This document shows, in pieces, positions 17,776-26,926 of a stretch of 45,727 nucleotides of DNA. How positions within the stretch are numbered: the first letter of the stretch is position 1; every line of letters begins with the position of its first letter. Source of the DNA: Acinetobacter harbinensis. Its GTDB lineage: Bacteria; Pseudomonadota; Gammaproteobacteria; Pseudomonadales; Moraxellaceae. Position numbers and translations under genes: made by a program. Under the pieces are notes generated by a model, which ran no database searches, was not told the origin of the DNA, and was given only the letters and a program-made list of their open reading frames with translations. The stretch spans positions 1,454,647 to 1,500,373 of the forward strand of contig NZ_JXBK01000001.1 of the NCBI RefSeq assembly GCF_000816495.1. The letters run 5' to 3'.

Positions 17776-18312
17776 TTACGGGTTTTTATGTTCACTGGCT
17801 TTGAGCAGTAAGTCATCGGCATCTTTATGTTTGGCTTTATCACGTAATTTTTTCTTGATATACAGCACCAATGCAAAACAGGTGGTGGTGATGGTGAGCA
17901 ACATACTGCTCATATAGCTCATGATCGAGCTGATATAGCCAATAGTGGTTAGACGGTTCATCATACGCAGAACCTGCGGACTGCTTTCTACACCGGTAAT
18001 GGCCCATGTGCATAAATGTTCGCAATTATTGATAATCAGGTGATAGTTGTTTTCATTCATGCGTGAGCGCATGCGCCGTACCACTTTGCGCCCTTTAAAT
18101 TTTGGGTGCTGATAGTCTTGCTGAACAATGGTTTTACCAAAGCTAAATTTTTCAATCGAGGTGATTTCAATCGGGCGTTTTTTAAAGAGATGTGCAAAAC
18201 CTGAATAATGAATCACACGACCACGCCCTGCATAAATACCATGATGGGAATAGCCTAAGTGTTTAACAATAAGGTGTGCGCCTAAAGGAAATCGTATATT
18301 TTGCTGTTGCAT
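17776..18312 (-). CDS. LRAT-fold (NlpC/P60 superfamily) protein with C-terminal membrane segment
   Basis: A 178-residue product whose first 110 residues match the lecithin:retinol acyltransferase-like domain: GAHLIVKHLGYSHHGIYAG with the catalytic-type His, HYSG about eleven residues later, and NNCEHLCTW carrying the nucleophile-type Cys inside the N-C-E-H signature. A hydrophobic segment near residues 120-150 is followed by a Lys-rich tail, so it is probably membrane-anchored with the domain facing the cytoplasm. LRAT-type proteins are thiol acyltransferases or lipases; the bacterial ones are poorly characterised. No clear ribosome binding site is seen, and an in-frame TTG at 18327 is an alternative start. 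Confidence 0.83.
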   Translation of the reverse strand: MQQQNIRFPLGAHLIVKHLGYSHHGIYAGRGRVIHYSGFAHLFKKRPIEITSIEKFSFGKTIVQQDYQHPKFKGRKVVRRMRSRMNENNYHLIINNCEHLCTWAITGVESSPQVLRMMNRLTTIGYISSIMSYMSSMLLTITTTCFALVLYIKKKLRDKAKHKDADDLLLKASEHKNP

Positions 18313-18327
18313 CCTAGGTATGACCAA

Positions 18328-18589
18328 TAACGTTGCCCATATAAGTTATGACGACGCTAGTTTACTGCGTCTACGGCGAAGAATCGACTATTTTAATCCG
18401 CTTAATGATTTATTCGACATAGCGCATAAACAGCTAAAATCGTGCTGAATGAACTGTTCAGAATAATCGAAACCGGCGCTTAAAACGAAGATAAGCGCTT
18501 TATCACTGGAAATATCTCAGATTTAATCTTTAAAAATAGCGTGCTTATTTAGTCACGCGAAAGAAAATTTCCGATCAAACTTTTAAAAC
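18328..18589. other. Non-coding gap with short inverted repeats
   Basis: No credible gene. Several small hairpins can be drawn: GCGCTT / AAGCGC (about 18476-18498) and GCGTG / CACGC (about 18539-18558). The gap separates the LRAT-like gene from the small unknown gene, both on the minus strand, so it should hold the promoter of the former. No clear -35/-10 pair was picked out. Confidence 0.4.
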
Positions 18590-18623
18590 AAAAAAGCACT
18601 TGGGATGAGCCAAATGCTTTTTT
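18590..18623 (-). terminator. Terminator of the small unknown gene
   Basis: Arms AAAAAAGCACTTGG and CCAAATGCTTTTTT with one mismatch and a 6-base loop, 14 bases beyond the stop codon. A and T runs on both sides would allow activity in either direction. Confidence 0.8.
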
Positions 18624-18637
18624 TTGCTTAATCTGTA

Positions 18638-18865
18638 CTATTGCAAGGGTAAATGCTGTAACTCATTCAGCTCTTTGCGGCTATAACCGCGTGAAGCTAA
18701 CAGCTTTTTAATGCCAATGATGACATCTTCATCGACTGCCTTTGATAAAGTCTGAATCAATTGTTCATTTGACTTACAAGAATAATCATTTTCAACACAC
18801 GAGATTTGATTCTTGTGCTCATTTTGCTGTTGATCTGCAATAAACAGCTTCTGCCAAAAACTCAT
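18638..18865 (-). CDS. Small hypothetical protein
   Basis: The predicted product is 75 residues: MSFWQKLFIAD, a polar Gln/Asn/Cys middle, and a helical C-terminal half with IIGIKKLLASRGYSRKELNEL. The tail resembles a short helix-turn-helix-like or SAP-like pair of helices, but I do not recognise a family. A TGAAG sequence lies upstream of the ATG and a good terminator follows, which supports a real gene. Function unknown. Confidence 0.6.
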   Translation of the reverse strand: MSFWQKLFIADQQQNEHKNQISCVENDYSCKSNEQLIQTLSKAVDEDVIIGIKKLLASRGYSRKELNELQHLPLQ

Positions 18866-19048
18866 ATAGACTTCACATTCAACCTAACATAGAACGAAAT
18901 ATAGCCAATTCCCTAAATAATACAAGGCCATATCAGTGATAAAAGCAGCAGTTGAACTCTAAATTTTCCGATGCTAATGGCTAAATTTAACGGGATTATG
19001 ACAGTTACATATTATATTTTATTATAAGTAATTCATTTTCAATGCAAT

Positions 19049-19082
19049 AAAAAAATGAAGTCTGCTCAGACTTCATTTTTTT
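19049..19082 (-). terminator. Terminator of trmA
   Basis: Perfect 16-base arms (core ATGAAGTCTG / CAGACTTCAT) around a 2-base tip, flanked by A7 and T7, so it may work in both directions. Confidence 0.88.
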
Positions 19083-19118
19083 AAACAGCATCAAGATGTT
19101 AACACTGAAATAAATTGT

Positions 19119-20204
19119 TTAAATCTTTTGCAGTAATACACCACATTCCACATGGTGGGTATACGGAAATTGATCAAACATCGCAAACTTAGTGATTTTA
19201 TGTGTGTTGGATAAAGTCTTTAAATTGTCTTCTAAGGTATCTGGATTACAGGAAATATAAATGATACGTTCAAAACGCTGAATCAGTTTCAGTGTTTCAT
19301 CATCAATGCCTGCACGCGGTGGATCGACAAAAACGCTGTCAAAATCATAACTACTGATATCAATACCTGCTTCTTGCAGACGGCGGAATTCACGTTCACC
19401 ATTATAGGCTTGGGTAAATTCTTCGGCTGACAGGCGCGCCACTTGAATATTCTCAATCTGGTTTTGTTCAATGTTCCACTGTGCCGCATAAACCGATGAC
19501 TTGGCCAGTTCAGTGGCTAAAACACGATTAAACTTGGTGGAAAGCGGTAGGGTGAAATTACCATTTCCGCAGTACAATTCCAGCAAATCTTTCTCAGACT
19601 GTTCCGCGGCATGACATGCCCATTCCAGCATTTTTTGGCAAACTTTGGCATTTGGCTGTGTAAAACCACCTTCAATTTGCTTATAGATATAAGTGCGCTC
19701 GAACACTTGCAGTTTTTCAACCACATACTCATCGGATAAAACAAATTTTTGTCCGCGGCTACGACCAATCAATTTAATGTTGAATTGTTCAGCCAGCGCT
19801 TTGGCTGCCACTTCCCAATCGCTGTCTAGTTGACGGTGATAAATCAGCGAAACCAGTATTTCACCGCTTAAAGTCGCTAAAAAGTGTGCTTCAAATAAAC
19901 GTGATTCTAAAACAGGATTGGCTTTTAACGCGGCCAATAATTGAGGCATTAAAGCGTTAATGCTTAGATCGGCAATGGGGAATTCATCTATGCGCAGTAC
20001 GGTCTTTTGATTGCTATCGTCGTTGCGTTCAAACATGGCATAGAACATATCGTCATCGGTATGCCAAATCCGAAATTCTGCGCGCATACGGAAGTTTTGT
20101 TCAGGCGACTGAAACACTTCTAAAGCAGGTGGGTTGAATTCGGCAAATTGAGCAGAAATACGGGCAATCTTGGCATCAAGTTGTAACTGATAAGCTGAAG
20201 TCAT
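19119..20204 (-). CDS. trmA: tRNA (uracil-5-)-methyltransferase
   Basis: The 361-residue enzyme (E. coli TrmA 366) shows the N-terminal [14 protein letters not shown]-binding part, the S-adenosylmethionine motif [22 protein letters not shown], the nucleophile region [13 protein letters not shown] with its cysteine, and the terminal HHVECGVLL carrying the general-base Glu. It makes ribothymidine at position 54 of tRNAs using S-adenosylmethionine. No iron-sulfur Cys cluster is present, in contrast to RlmD/RlmC relatives. Monocistronic, with its own terminator. Confidence 0.96.
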   Translation of the reverse strand: MTSAYQLQLDAKIARISAQFAEFNPPALEVFQSPEQNFRMRAEFRIWHTDDDMFYAMFERNDDSNQKTVLRIDEFPIADLSINALMPQLLAALKANPVLESRLFEAHFLATLSGEILVSLIYHRQLDSDWEVAAKALAEQFNIKLIGRSRGQKFVLSDEYVVEKLQVFERTYIYKQIEGGFTQPNAKVCQKMLEWACHAAEQSEKDLLELYCGNGNFTLPLSTKFNRVLATELAKSSVYAAQWNIEQNQIENIQVARLSAEEFTQAYNGEREFRRLQEAGIDISSYDFDSVFVDPPRAGIDDETLKLIQRFERIIYISCNPDTLEDNLKTLSNTHKITKFAMFDQFPYTHHVECGVLLQKI

Positions 20205-20409
20205 ATGCAGTAAAAATCACAAACACATAGAAAACACGGATGGTAACAAAGTTTGAATCGGATGACTAAACTTATTGCCGATTCAGAGCTAGAAATATGC
20301 GCTAAAGATGCAATCTGCGTGGCGTGTTAATGCAGTATGGATAGAATACACTGGCTAAAATATCGAAGCAAAAATACCAGAGAGCATTAATAAGAATAAT
20401 CAAAAGACA

Positions 20410-20443
20410 CCAAATCCACCGCATTGGGGAGTTGTAGATTTGG
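20410..20443 (-). terminator. Possible weak terminator downstream of putA
   Basis: Arms CCAAATC and GATTTGG pair around a 20-base loop, and on the minus strand TGTCTTTTGATT follows. The stem is short and the T run broken, so this is a weak candidate; no better terminator is seen after putA. Confidence 0.3.
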
Positions 20444-20491
20444 CGAAGCGGAAAATGAACCGGTTTAAAATATACCGATCGAACAGCTGCT

Positions 20492-23400
20492 TTAAGTTAA
20501 AGTCATGAGACTGGCATTACCGCCGGCCGCGGCAGTATTAATGCTAATCGCGCGCTCAATGACCAAGCGCTCTAAGGCAATATCCTGCTGCAATGGTTTT
20601 AAATGCGTGATCCCGATAATTGCACCTTGGCGTGCGGCAATTTGACGTTGCAATTGTTGCAATTGCTGTTCGCTACCATGATGAAGTACTGCATCAAAGT
20701 CATCGCGTTCAATATGCTGAATGACTTTTAGACTATGACTGATCTCTTTTGGCATCTGCGCCAGATATTTTAAAACAAAAGGATTGTCGGCCATGACCAC
20801 AGGCTGACTGCCGACTGCAAAAATTGCACACCATTGCTGAATTTGATCCTGCTCATGAGTAGCTAAAGAAAGCACACGGTTTCTAGGGAGCACCACGTAT
20901 TGATTACTTTCACCGGTTGGCCCTTGTAATTCATAATGCTGTCCGGCACAAAAGGCGGGTACTGGCGTGAGTGCATAGTGCGGGAAAGTCTGTGTGGCCC
21001 AAGTATGAAATAGCTCGTATAAAGGCTGAACAGTCGCTTGCTGTGGAGCCGCTTGTGTGGCAAATGGCATGGCTAATTTTTTAGCAGAGCAGTGCTGCAT
21101 TAAACGGTAAAGATAAAGCGGTCCGCCAGCTTTAGGCCCTGTACCCGATAAACCTTCACCGCCAAACGGTTGCACACCCACCACAGCACCGACAATATTA
21201 CGGTTAATGTATAAGTTGCCCACTTCAGCATGCGCAATCACAGTTTGAATGGTTTCATCAATACGGGTATGCAGTCCCATGGTCAAGCCATAGCCTTTGG
21301 CATTAATTTGTTCTAGTAGCTGCGATAATTGGCCATATTTATAGCGAATTACGTGTAAAACAGGGCCAAAAACCTCGCGCTGTAAATCATCTAAGTTTGG
21401 CAGTTCAATCAGCGTGGGTGTAATAAAGGTACCTTGGCTGATGCTGCTGTCATTCTGTGCATTGAACATAAGCTGATGTACTGCATGACCTTTACTACGC
21501 ATTTGTGCAATATGTTGTTCAATATTACTTTGTGCTTCTAAATCAATCACAGGGCCAATGTCAGTTTTTAATAAGTGCGGATGACCCAGCTGTAATTGCT
21601 GCATTGCACCTTTAAGCATGTTAATCACGCTATCGGCATTGTCCTCTTGTACGCAGAGCACACGTAAGGCTGAGCAGCGTTGACCGGCACTGTCATAGGC
21701 TGAGCTGACCACATCTAAGACCACTTGTTCAGTGAGTGCAGATGAATCAACGATCATGGCATTTTGACCACCAGTTTCAGCAATCAACGTAATGGGTTGA
21801 CCTGAGTGACTTAAGCGCTGTGCCAGTGTATTTTGTAAAATTTTGGCGACTTCGGTAGAGCCGGTAAATAAAATTCCTTGAATACGCACATCTGCCGTTA
21901 ACTGCGCACCGACGGTTTCACCTTGGCCGGGCAAAAGCTGCACCACATCCTTAGGAATACCGGCTTGCCATAATATTTGAATGGCGAGGGCGGCAATCAG
22001 TGGCGTTTGCTCGGCCGGTTTAGCAATCACGGTATTGCCTGCAGCCAAGGCCGCAGAGATTTGTCCAGTAAAAATAGCCAGCGGGAAATTCCACGGACTA
22101 ATACAAAGCACCGTACCCAAAGGCTGAATAAGCGTGTCGTGGTCTAAATCAAGAATTTGTGCTGCGTAATAACGTAGAAAATCAATCGCTTCACGAATTT
22201 CCGCAATCGCATTTGCTGCTATTTTACCACTTTCACGGCACAGTAAAACGATTAACTCGGCTAGACGAGCCTGCATCATATCCGCAGCACGTTGTAAACA
22301 GGCCGCACGTTCATTTTTGGCTGTCGCTGTCCAATCCATTTGCGCATGCGCTGCATTTTCAAGCGCTTGATTGACTTGTGCTGTGCTGGCTTCATGTACA
22401 TAGCCGACAATATCGCTATGCTGCGCTGGATTTAAAATGGCAATCGGGGCAAGGCTTGTATCAAGTGCTGCGTTTTCAAGCGTTAGATTTTTACCCAAAG
22501 GCTGGGCTTGCCACTGCTGCTGATATAAATTTTGAGCCGTGTTGTTTAGGCTGATTAAATCTTGATCATTGGCTAAATCGAGACCGAATGAATTTGCACG
22601 TAGTGCGCCGTATAAATTATCGGGTAAAGCAATTGCGGGATGAGATTGACCAATTTTTGCTTCTTGTGCAGCATTTTTTAAAATTTCGCTTTGTGGATTT
22701 TCGATTAAATCTTCCACTTTTAAAGTTTTATCTGCAATGCGATTCACAAAAGAGGTGTTGGCACCATTTTCCAGCAAACGTCGCACCAAATACGCCAACA
22801 AGGTTTCATGATTACCAACAGGCGCATAAATACGGCAGGGCACACCCAGTTTTTTATCACTTATTGCACCGACCACTTGTTCATACAGCGGTTCGCCCAT
22901 GCCATGTAAGCATTGGAACTCATATTGACCACTGTAATAATGGTTTGGATCGGCTAAATGGTAAATAGTGGCCAGTGTTTGGGCATTATGCGTGGCAAAC
23001 TGCGGATAAATTTGCTGCGGTGCGGCCAGTAATTTCTGCGCACAGGCAATGTAGGATAAATCGGTATGTACTTTACGGGTAAACACCGGATAGTCGCTCA
23101 TGCCATCCATTTGCGCTTTTTTAATTTCGCTGTCCCAATAGGCGCCTTTAACCAAACGAATCATTAAGCGTTTATCACTGCGTTTTGCTAAGTCGACGAC
23201 ATAATCAACCACATAGAAACAGCGTTTTTGATAGGCTTGAATCACAAAACCAATGCCTTTCCAGTCGGCAAGGGTGGGTTCAAAGCATAAGCGCTCTAAC
23301 AATTCTAAAGAAATTTCTAGACGTTCTGATTCTTCAGCATCAATGTTTAAACCAATATTGTAATGCTTGGCCAGTTCTGCCAATTGCAACACTTTGGGAT

Positions 23401-24256
23401 ACAGCTCGCTATGAACGCGCTCAATTTGCGCACGTTGATAACGCGGATGCAAGGCGGAAAGTTTAATTGAAATACCGGGGCCGTCATAAACGTCTTTATC
23501 GGTTGAGGCTTGACCAATGGCATGAATAGCGTTGCTATAATCTTGATAATAACGATCGGCATCATGCGCCGTTAAAGCAGCTTCACCCAACATATCGTAA
23601 GAATAACGGAAACCTTTATCTTCTAAGGGTTCAGCATGTTGTAAGGCTTCTTGGATGGTTTCGCCGGTCACAAACTGTTCACCCATCATGCGCATTGCCA
23701 CATCGACGGCTTTACGGATAATGCCGCGACCACTGCGTGCCAATAAACCGGTTAATGCACCCGATAAGCTATTTTGCTTAGGCGTTTCCATCAGTTTACC
23801 GGTCAGCATTAAACCCCATGCCGCAGCATTGACAAACATCAGGCTACTTTGCCCAACATGATCTTTCCAATTGCCTTGATTGATTTTGTCACGGATTAAT
23901 AGATCACGTGTTGCACTGTCTGGAATACGCAGCAATGCTTCTGCCAAACACATCAGCGCAATGCCTTCTTGCGAAGACAAAGAAAATTCTTGTAACAGAC
24001 CTTGCACAATGCCGGCTTTACCGGCTGATCCTTTGCGTTCGCGTAAAGTATGTGCCAGATTAAACGCCAGATCATAAATACGCTGATTTAATTCGCTAGA
24101 CATTTGGCTGTAGTCGAGTAGATGTTCAACGCATTCAGGTTCAGCACGACGCCAAGCCGTATTCATTTGCGTTTCATATTCGGTTTTTTCTTTGAATTCA
24201 GTTAAAGCGTCCAGCTGAGCTTTTGCTGAATTGAGCGGAGTCTGTGTATCCATCAT
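20492..24256 (-). CDS. putA: Bifunctional proline dehydrogenase / L-glutamate gamma-semialdehyde dehydrogenase
   Basis: A very large protein of 1254 residues that oxidises proline to glutamate in two channelled steps. An alpha-helical arm comes first. The FAD proline dehydrogenase barrel follows (about 190-500), with PGISIKLSALHPRY, LVKGAYWDSEI and the substrate motif RRLLENGANTSFVNRI. The aldehyde dehydrogenase domain (about 580-1040) has ETGGQNAMIV and SAGQRCSALRVL (catalytic Cys861). A C-terminal ALDH-like capping domain ends with the conserved E-R-A-I-S-I-N-T-A-A-A-G-G-N-A-S-L. No ribbon-helix-helix DNA-binding domain precedes the arm, so this PutA should not repress its own gene, unlike the E. 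coli protein. It is divergent from an Lrp-type regulator. Confidence 0.97.
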   Translation of the reverse strand: MMDTQTPLNSAKAQLDALTEFKEKTEYETQMNTAWRRAEPECVEHLLDYSQMSSELNQRIYDLAFNLAHTLRERKGSAGKAGIVQGLLQEFSLSSQEGIALMCLAEALLRIPDSATRDLLIRDKINQGNWKDHVGQSSLMFVNAAAWGLMLTGKLMETPKQNSLSGALTGLLARSGRGIIRKAVDVAMRMMGEQFVTGETIQEALQHAEPLEDKGFRYSYDMLGEAALTAHDADRYYQDYSNAIHAIGQASTDKDVYDGPGISIKLSALHPRYQRAQIERVHSELYPKVLQLAELAKHYNIGLNIDAEESERLEISLELLERLCFEPTLADWKGIGFVIQAYQKRCFYVVDYVVDLAKRSDKRLMIRLVKGAYWDSEIKKAQMDGMSDYPVFTRKVHTDLSYIACAQKLLAAPQQIYPQFATHNAQTLATIYHLADPNHYYSGQYEFQCLHGMGEPLYEQVVGAISDKKLGVPCRIYAPVGNHETLLAYLVRRLLENGANTSFVNRIADKTLKVEDLIENPQSEILKNAAQEAKIGQSHPAIALPDNLYGALRANSFGLDLANDQDLISLNNTAQNLYQQQWQAQPLGKNLTLENAALDTSLAPIAILNPAQHSDIVGYVHEASTAQVNQALENAAHAQMDWTATAKNERAACLQRAADMMQARLAELIVLLCRESGKIAANAIAEIREAIDFLRYYAAQILDLDHDTLIQPLGTVLCISPWNFPLAIFTGQISAALAAGNTVIAKPAEQTPLIAALAIQILWQAGIPKDVVQLLPGQGETVGAQLTADVRIQGILFTGSTEVAKILQNTLAQRLSHSGQPITLIAETGGQNAMIVDSSALTEQVVLDVVSSAYDSAGQRCSALRVLCVQEDNADSVINMLKGAMQQLQLGHPHLLKTDIGPVIDLEAQSNIEQHIAQMRSKGHAVHQLMFNAQNDSSISQGTFITPTLIELPNLDDLQREVFGPVLHVIRYKYGQLSQLLEQINAKGYGLTMGLHTRIDETIQTVIAHAEVGNLYINRNIVGAVVGVQPFGGEGLSGTGPKAGGPLYLYRLMQHCSAKKLAMPFATQAAPQQATVQPLYELFHTWATQTFPHYALTPVPAFCAGQHYELQGPTGESNQYVVLPRNRVLSLATHEQDQIQQWCAIFAVGSQPVVMADNPFVLKYLAQMPKEISHSLKVIQHIERDDFDAVLHHGSEQQLQQLQRQIAARQGAIIGITHLKPLQQDIALERLVIERAISINTAAAGGNASLMTLT

Positions 24257-24381
24257 CTTTATACCAACGTCCTGTTACGATCAATATTTTTGTTGAGAGC
24301 ACTACCTTATATAATTTATAATTACAGAAAGAACGACGAATAACTCACTATAATTTTGATTCATTTTAGAGAATAATTCAG
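24257..24381. promoter_or_regulatory. Divergent control region between putA and its regulator
   Basis: 125 AT-rich bases between the two start codons. A TATAAT (24349-24354) faces the regulator gene, and TATATAAG on the minus strand (near 24302-24310) could serve putA; neither has a convincing -35, which fits activator-dependent promoters. Lrp/AsnC proteins usually bind such divergent intergenic regions as octamers. No exact operator could be assigned by eye. Confidence 0.5.
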
Positions 24382-24873
24382 ATGAGCAGCCCAATTTCGA
24401 CATTGGACAAAACGGATATCAAAATTTTAGATATTCTGCAAAATGATGGCCGTATTTCCAATATAAAACTGGCGGAAGCCGTTAACTTATCTGCCACCGC
24501 TGCTTTGGCGCGAGTGCAAAAGCTAGCCAAAGATGGTTTTATTTTAGGCTATGAAGCCAAGTTAAATCCTGAGATGCTCAATGCCAGTTTCGTGATTTTT
24601 GTTGAAATATTACTGGATAAAACCACGCCAAATGTTTTGGAAGAATTTTCAGACGCGGTAATGCAGTATCCAGAAATTGTTGAGTGTCATATGACCAGTG
24701 GGGGATTCGATTTTGTGGTGAAAATTCGCTGTGCCAATATGGAGGAATTTCGCAAAATCTCTGGACAAATTTTATGGCGATTGCCCGGAGTCAAAGAAAC
24801 CCGAAGTTATCCAGTCATGGAAGTGATTAAAGAAAGCTCAAAAATTTATCTAAAAAGTAAACCCTCAAAATAA
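24382..24873 (+). CDS. Lrp/AsnC family transcriptional regulator, probable activator of putA
   Basis: A regulator of 163 residues with the classic Lrp layout. The N-terminal helix-turn-helix (about 8-55) includes LDKTDIKILDILQNDGRISN and LAEAVNLSATAALARVQKL. The C-terminal ligand-binding RAM domain (about 70-150) includes V-E-C-H-M-T-S-G-G-F-D-F-V-V-K. Its divergent position next to a PutA lacking a DNA-binding domain matches the PutR/BldR arrangement of other proteobacteria, where an Lrp-type protein activates putA in response to proline. That function is inferred from context. It converges on putP with a shared terminator. Confidence 0.92.
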   Translation: MSSPISTLDKTDIKILDILQNDGRISNIKLAEAVNLSATAALARVQKLAKDGFILGYEAKLNPEMLNASFVIFVEILLDKTTPNVLEEFSDAVMQYPEIVECHMTSGGFDFVVKIRCANMEEFRKISGQILWRLPGVKETRSYPVMEVIKESSKIYLKSKPSK

Positions 24874-24883
24874 AGACAAAGAA

Positions 24884-24903
24884 AAAGGGGCAGTTGCCCC
24901 TTT
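24884..24903. terminator. Bidirectional terminator between regulator and putP
   Basis: Stem AAAGGGGC / GCCCCTTT with a tetraloop AGTT. It sits between two convergent genes; the T runs on both sides are short. Confidence 0.75.
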
Positions 24904-24938
24904 ATTCCTATCTGTTGATTAAAGCAATTTTTAGCTGT

Positions 24939-26453
24939 TTAGCCCTGATTTTTCAGTTCGGCCATTTCTTTTTTATACAGTGCATCGGCTTGTTCAAAAC
25001 GTTGAACCACTTCTGCTGAGGGTGCTTTTTCAAGTAAGCTTACCACCACAATACTGATAAAGGACAAAATAAAGCCAGGGATAATTTCATATAGTCCAGT
25101 ACTGGCCAATAGATTTTTCCATAAAATGACCGTTAGCGCACCCACGATAATCCCGACAATTGCGCCGTTTAAAGTCATGCGTTTCCACAGCAAAGACAAG
25201 ATAATCAATGGCCCAAAAGCTGCACCAAAACCGGCCCATGCATACGCCACTAAACCTAAAACTTTACTTTCTGGGTTGCTGGCCAGTGCAATGGCCAATA
25301 CAGCAATGGCCAACACCATAAAGCGACCGACCCACACCAATTCCTTTTGTGAGGCGGTTTTACGTAAGAATGATTTATATAAATCTTCGGTTAAGGTACT
25401 TGAGCAGACCAAAAGCTGACAGCTTAATGTGCTCATGACTGCGGCTAAAATTGCGGCTAAAATAATGCCGGCAATCCACGGATTAAATAAAATCTTGGTC
25501 AATTCCATAAAAATGGTTTCAGGATTTTGAGCCACAGCAGCTGCCAATTCCGGATGTTGTTGGAAGTAAGCAATCCCGATAAAGCCTGTACCTACTGCAC
25601 CGGCTAAACATAAAATCATCCACGTCATACCAATACGGCGCGCAGCGGGAATGGTCTTAACCGATTCAGCTGCCATAAAGCGCACCAAAATATGCGGTTG
25701 ACCGAAGTAGCCTAAGCCCCATGCCAGTGAGGACAAAATTGCTACACCACTTAAACCAGAAAGCATGTTGGTGGCGTGTGGTCGCGCAGTTTCAATCAGC
25801 ATACTGAATTGTTGAGTATGATCACCTAAGGCCAAATACGCCATAATTGGGGTAAGTATCAATGCAAAAATCATCAGTCCTGCTTGGAATGTATCGGTCC
25901 AGCTAATCGCTAGGAAACCTCCAATACACACATAGCTGATGGTGGCAATGGCACTAATCCATAACGCGGTGTGATAAGACAGGCCAAAAATACTTTCAAA
26001 TAATCGGGCACCGGCCACCATGCCTGAAGCACAGTAAATCGAGAAAAACACCAAAATCACTAAAGCGGAAATCACCCGTAAAATACGCTTACGATCGGCA
26101 AAACGGCTGGTAAAGTAATCCGGTAGTGTCAGGGCGTTGTTTTGAATTTCAGTGTATACACGTAAGCGCCCAGCCACCAACAGCCAGTTCAGCCATGCGC
26201 CCACAATTAGGCCAATGGCAATCCAAACTTCTGATAAACCAGACAGATAAATGGCGCCCGGCAAACCCATCAACAGCCAACCGCTCATATCAGATGCACC
26301 GGCGGATAGCGCAGTGACCACACTGCCTAAGCTACGGCCACCCAAAATGTAATCTGAGAAATTCTTGGTGGCTTTGTAGGCATATAACCCGATGGCCACC
26401 ATAACGATAATATAAAAAATAAAAGTAATTAATGTGGGGTTGAGTTGACTCAT
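24939..26453 (-). CDS. putP: Sodium/proline symporter
   Basis: A protein of 504 residues with about thirteen membrane segments, full length for the SSS family (E. coli PutP 502). It contains YILGGRSLGSVVTALSAGASDMSGW, whose Asp and Ser-rich helix form the sodium/proline site, LPDYFTSRF, and the FGQPHILVRFMA segment typical of PutP. It couples inward proline transport to the sodium gradient at the inner membrane. It lies beside putA and the Lrp-type regulator, completing a proline catabolic locus. AAGGA stands 8 bases ahead of the ATG. Confidence 0.96.
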   Translation of the reverse strand: MSQLNPTLITFIFYIIVMVAIGLYAYKATKNFSDYILGGRSLGSVVTALSAGASDMSGWLLMGLPGAIYLSGLSEVWIAIGLIVGAWLNWLLVAGRLRVYTEIQNNALTLPDYFTSRFADRKRILRVISALVILVFFSIYCASGMVAGARLFESIFGLSYHTALWISAIATISYVCIGGFLAISWTDTFQAGLMIFALILTPIMAYLALGDHTQQFSMLIETARPHATNMLSGLSGVAILSSLAWGLGYFGQPHILVRFMAAESVKTIPAARRIGMTWMILCLAGAVGTGFIGIAYFQQHPELAAAVAQNPETIFMELTKILFNPWIAGIILAAILAAVMSTLSCQLLVCSSTLTEDLYKSFLRKTASQKELVWVGRFMVLAIAVLAIALASNPESKVLGLVAYAWAGFGAAFGPLIILSLLWKRMTLNGAIVGIIVGALTVILWKNLLASTGLYEIIPGFILSFISIVVVSLLEKAPSAEVVQRFEQADALYKKEMAELKNQG

Positions 26454-26926
26454 GCGCTCATCCTTATGTCCTCAATGGCTACGTCCGTGCAAGATGAATT
26501 TTTATACATATTCAGCAAGGAGCTGATTCAAGCACAAAACTAAAATTACGTTCCGTTACAATTGCGCAGGATTTCATAGTAAGTTGTGTAGCGCAATGTA
26601 TTTTCAGATACAATTCAGCCGAAGATGTGCGCTATTTAAGCAAACAGCAATCAAGAGCGCACTTTTGATCATTTATAAAGCAAGGTTTTTTTCACTGCAT
26701 CCACTTCATCACTTTCGCCTGTTGTTGAACCTTCTCTTAGGTGTGGTTTGGCTGTATCGGGTCGAGTTTTTATTAACATTACACGTTGTTACACTTGTTA
26801 CGTAAAGTTTGTATTTAGTTGTAGAGCATTGCCAAATAAATATCTTTTTATGCTGTTTAAAATCATTTAAAGGTATAGTATTTTTGCTATTGCACAATCT
26901 TGGTGCACAAATGTGAGTATATTAAA
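26454..26926. promoter_or_regulatory. Long divergent gap between putP and aspA
   Basis: About 470 bases with no credible gene, unusually long for this dense region. It holds GTGCGCT / AGCGCAC arms (26627-26633 and 26656-26662) around a 22-base spacer. A possible putP promoter on the minus strand has ATTCAA and TATAAA-like boxes 19 bases apart (26531-26501). A TATAGT (26874-26879) may be the aspA -10. Two nearby TGCACAA repeats (about 26891-26909) precede aspA. Both genes serve amino-acid uptake or use and may share regulation. Confidence 0.4.

Noticed and set aside
22588..22968. A 126-codon plus-strand frame inside putA
   Set aside because: It is antisense to a highly conserved part of the proline dehydrogenase coding region, with shadow-like composition and no start signals.
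26584..26805. A 73-codon plus-strand frame in the putP-aspA gap
   Set aside because: No good ribosome binding site, irregular composition and overlapping frames on the other strand (26709-26897); more likely regulatory DNA, though a small membrane peptide cannot be fully excluded.
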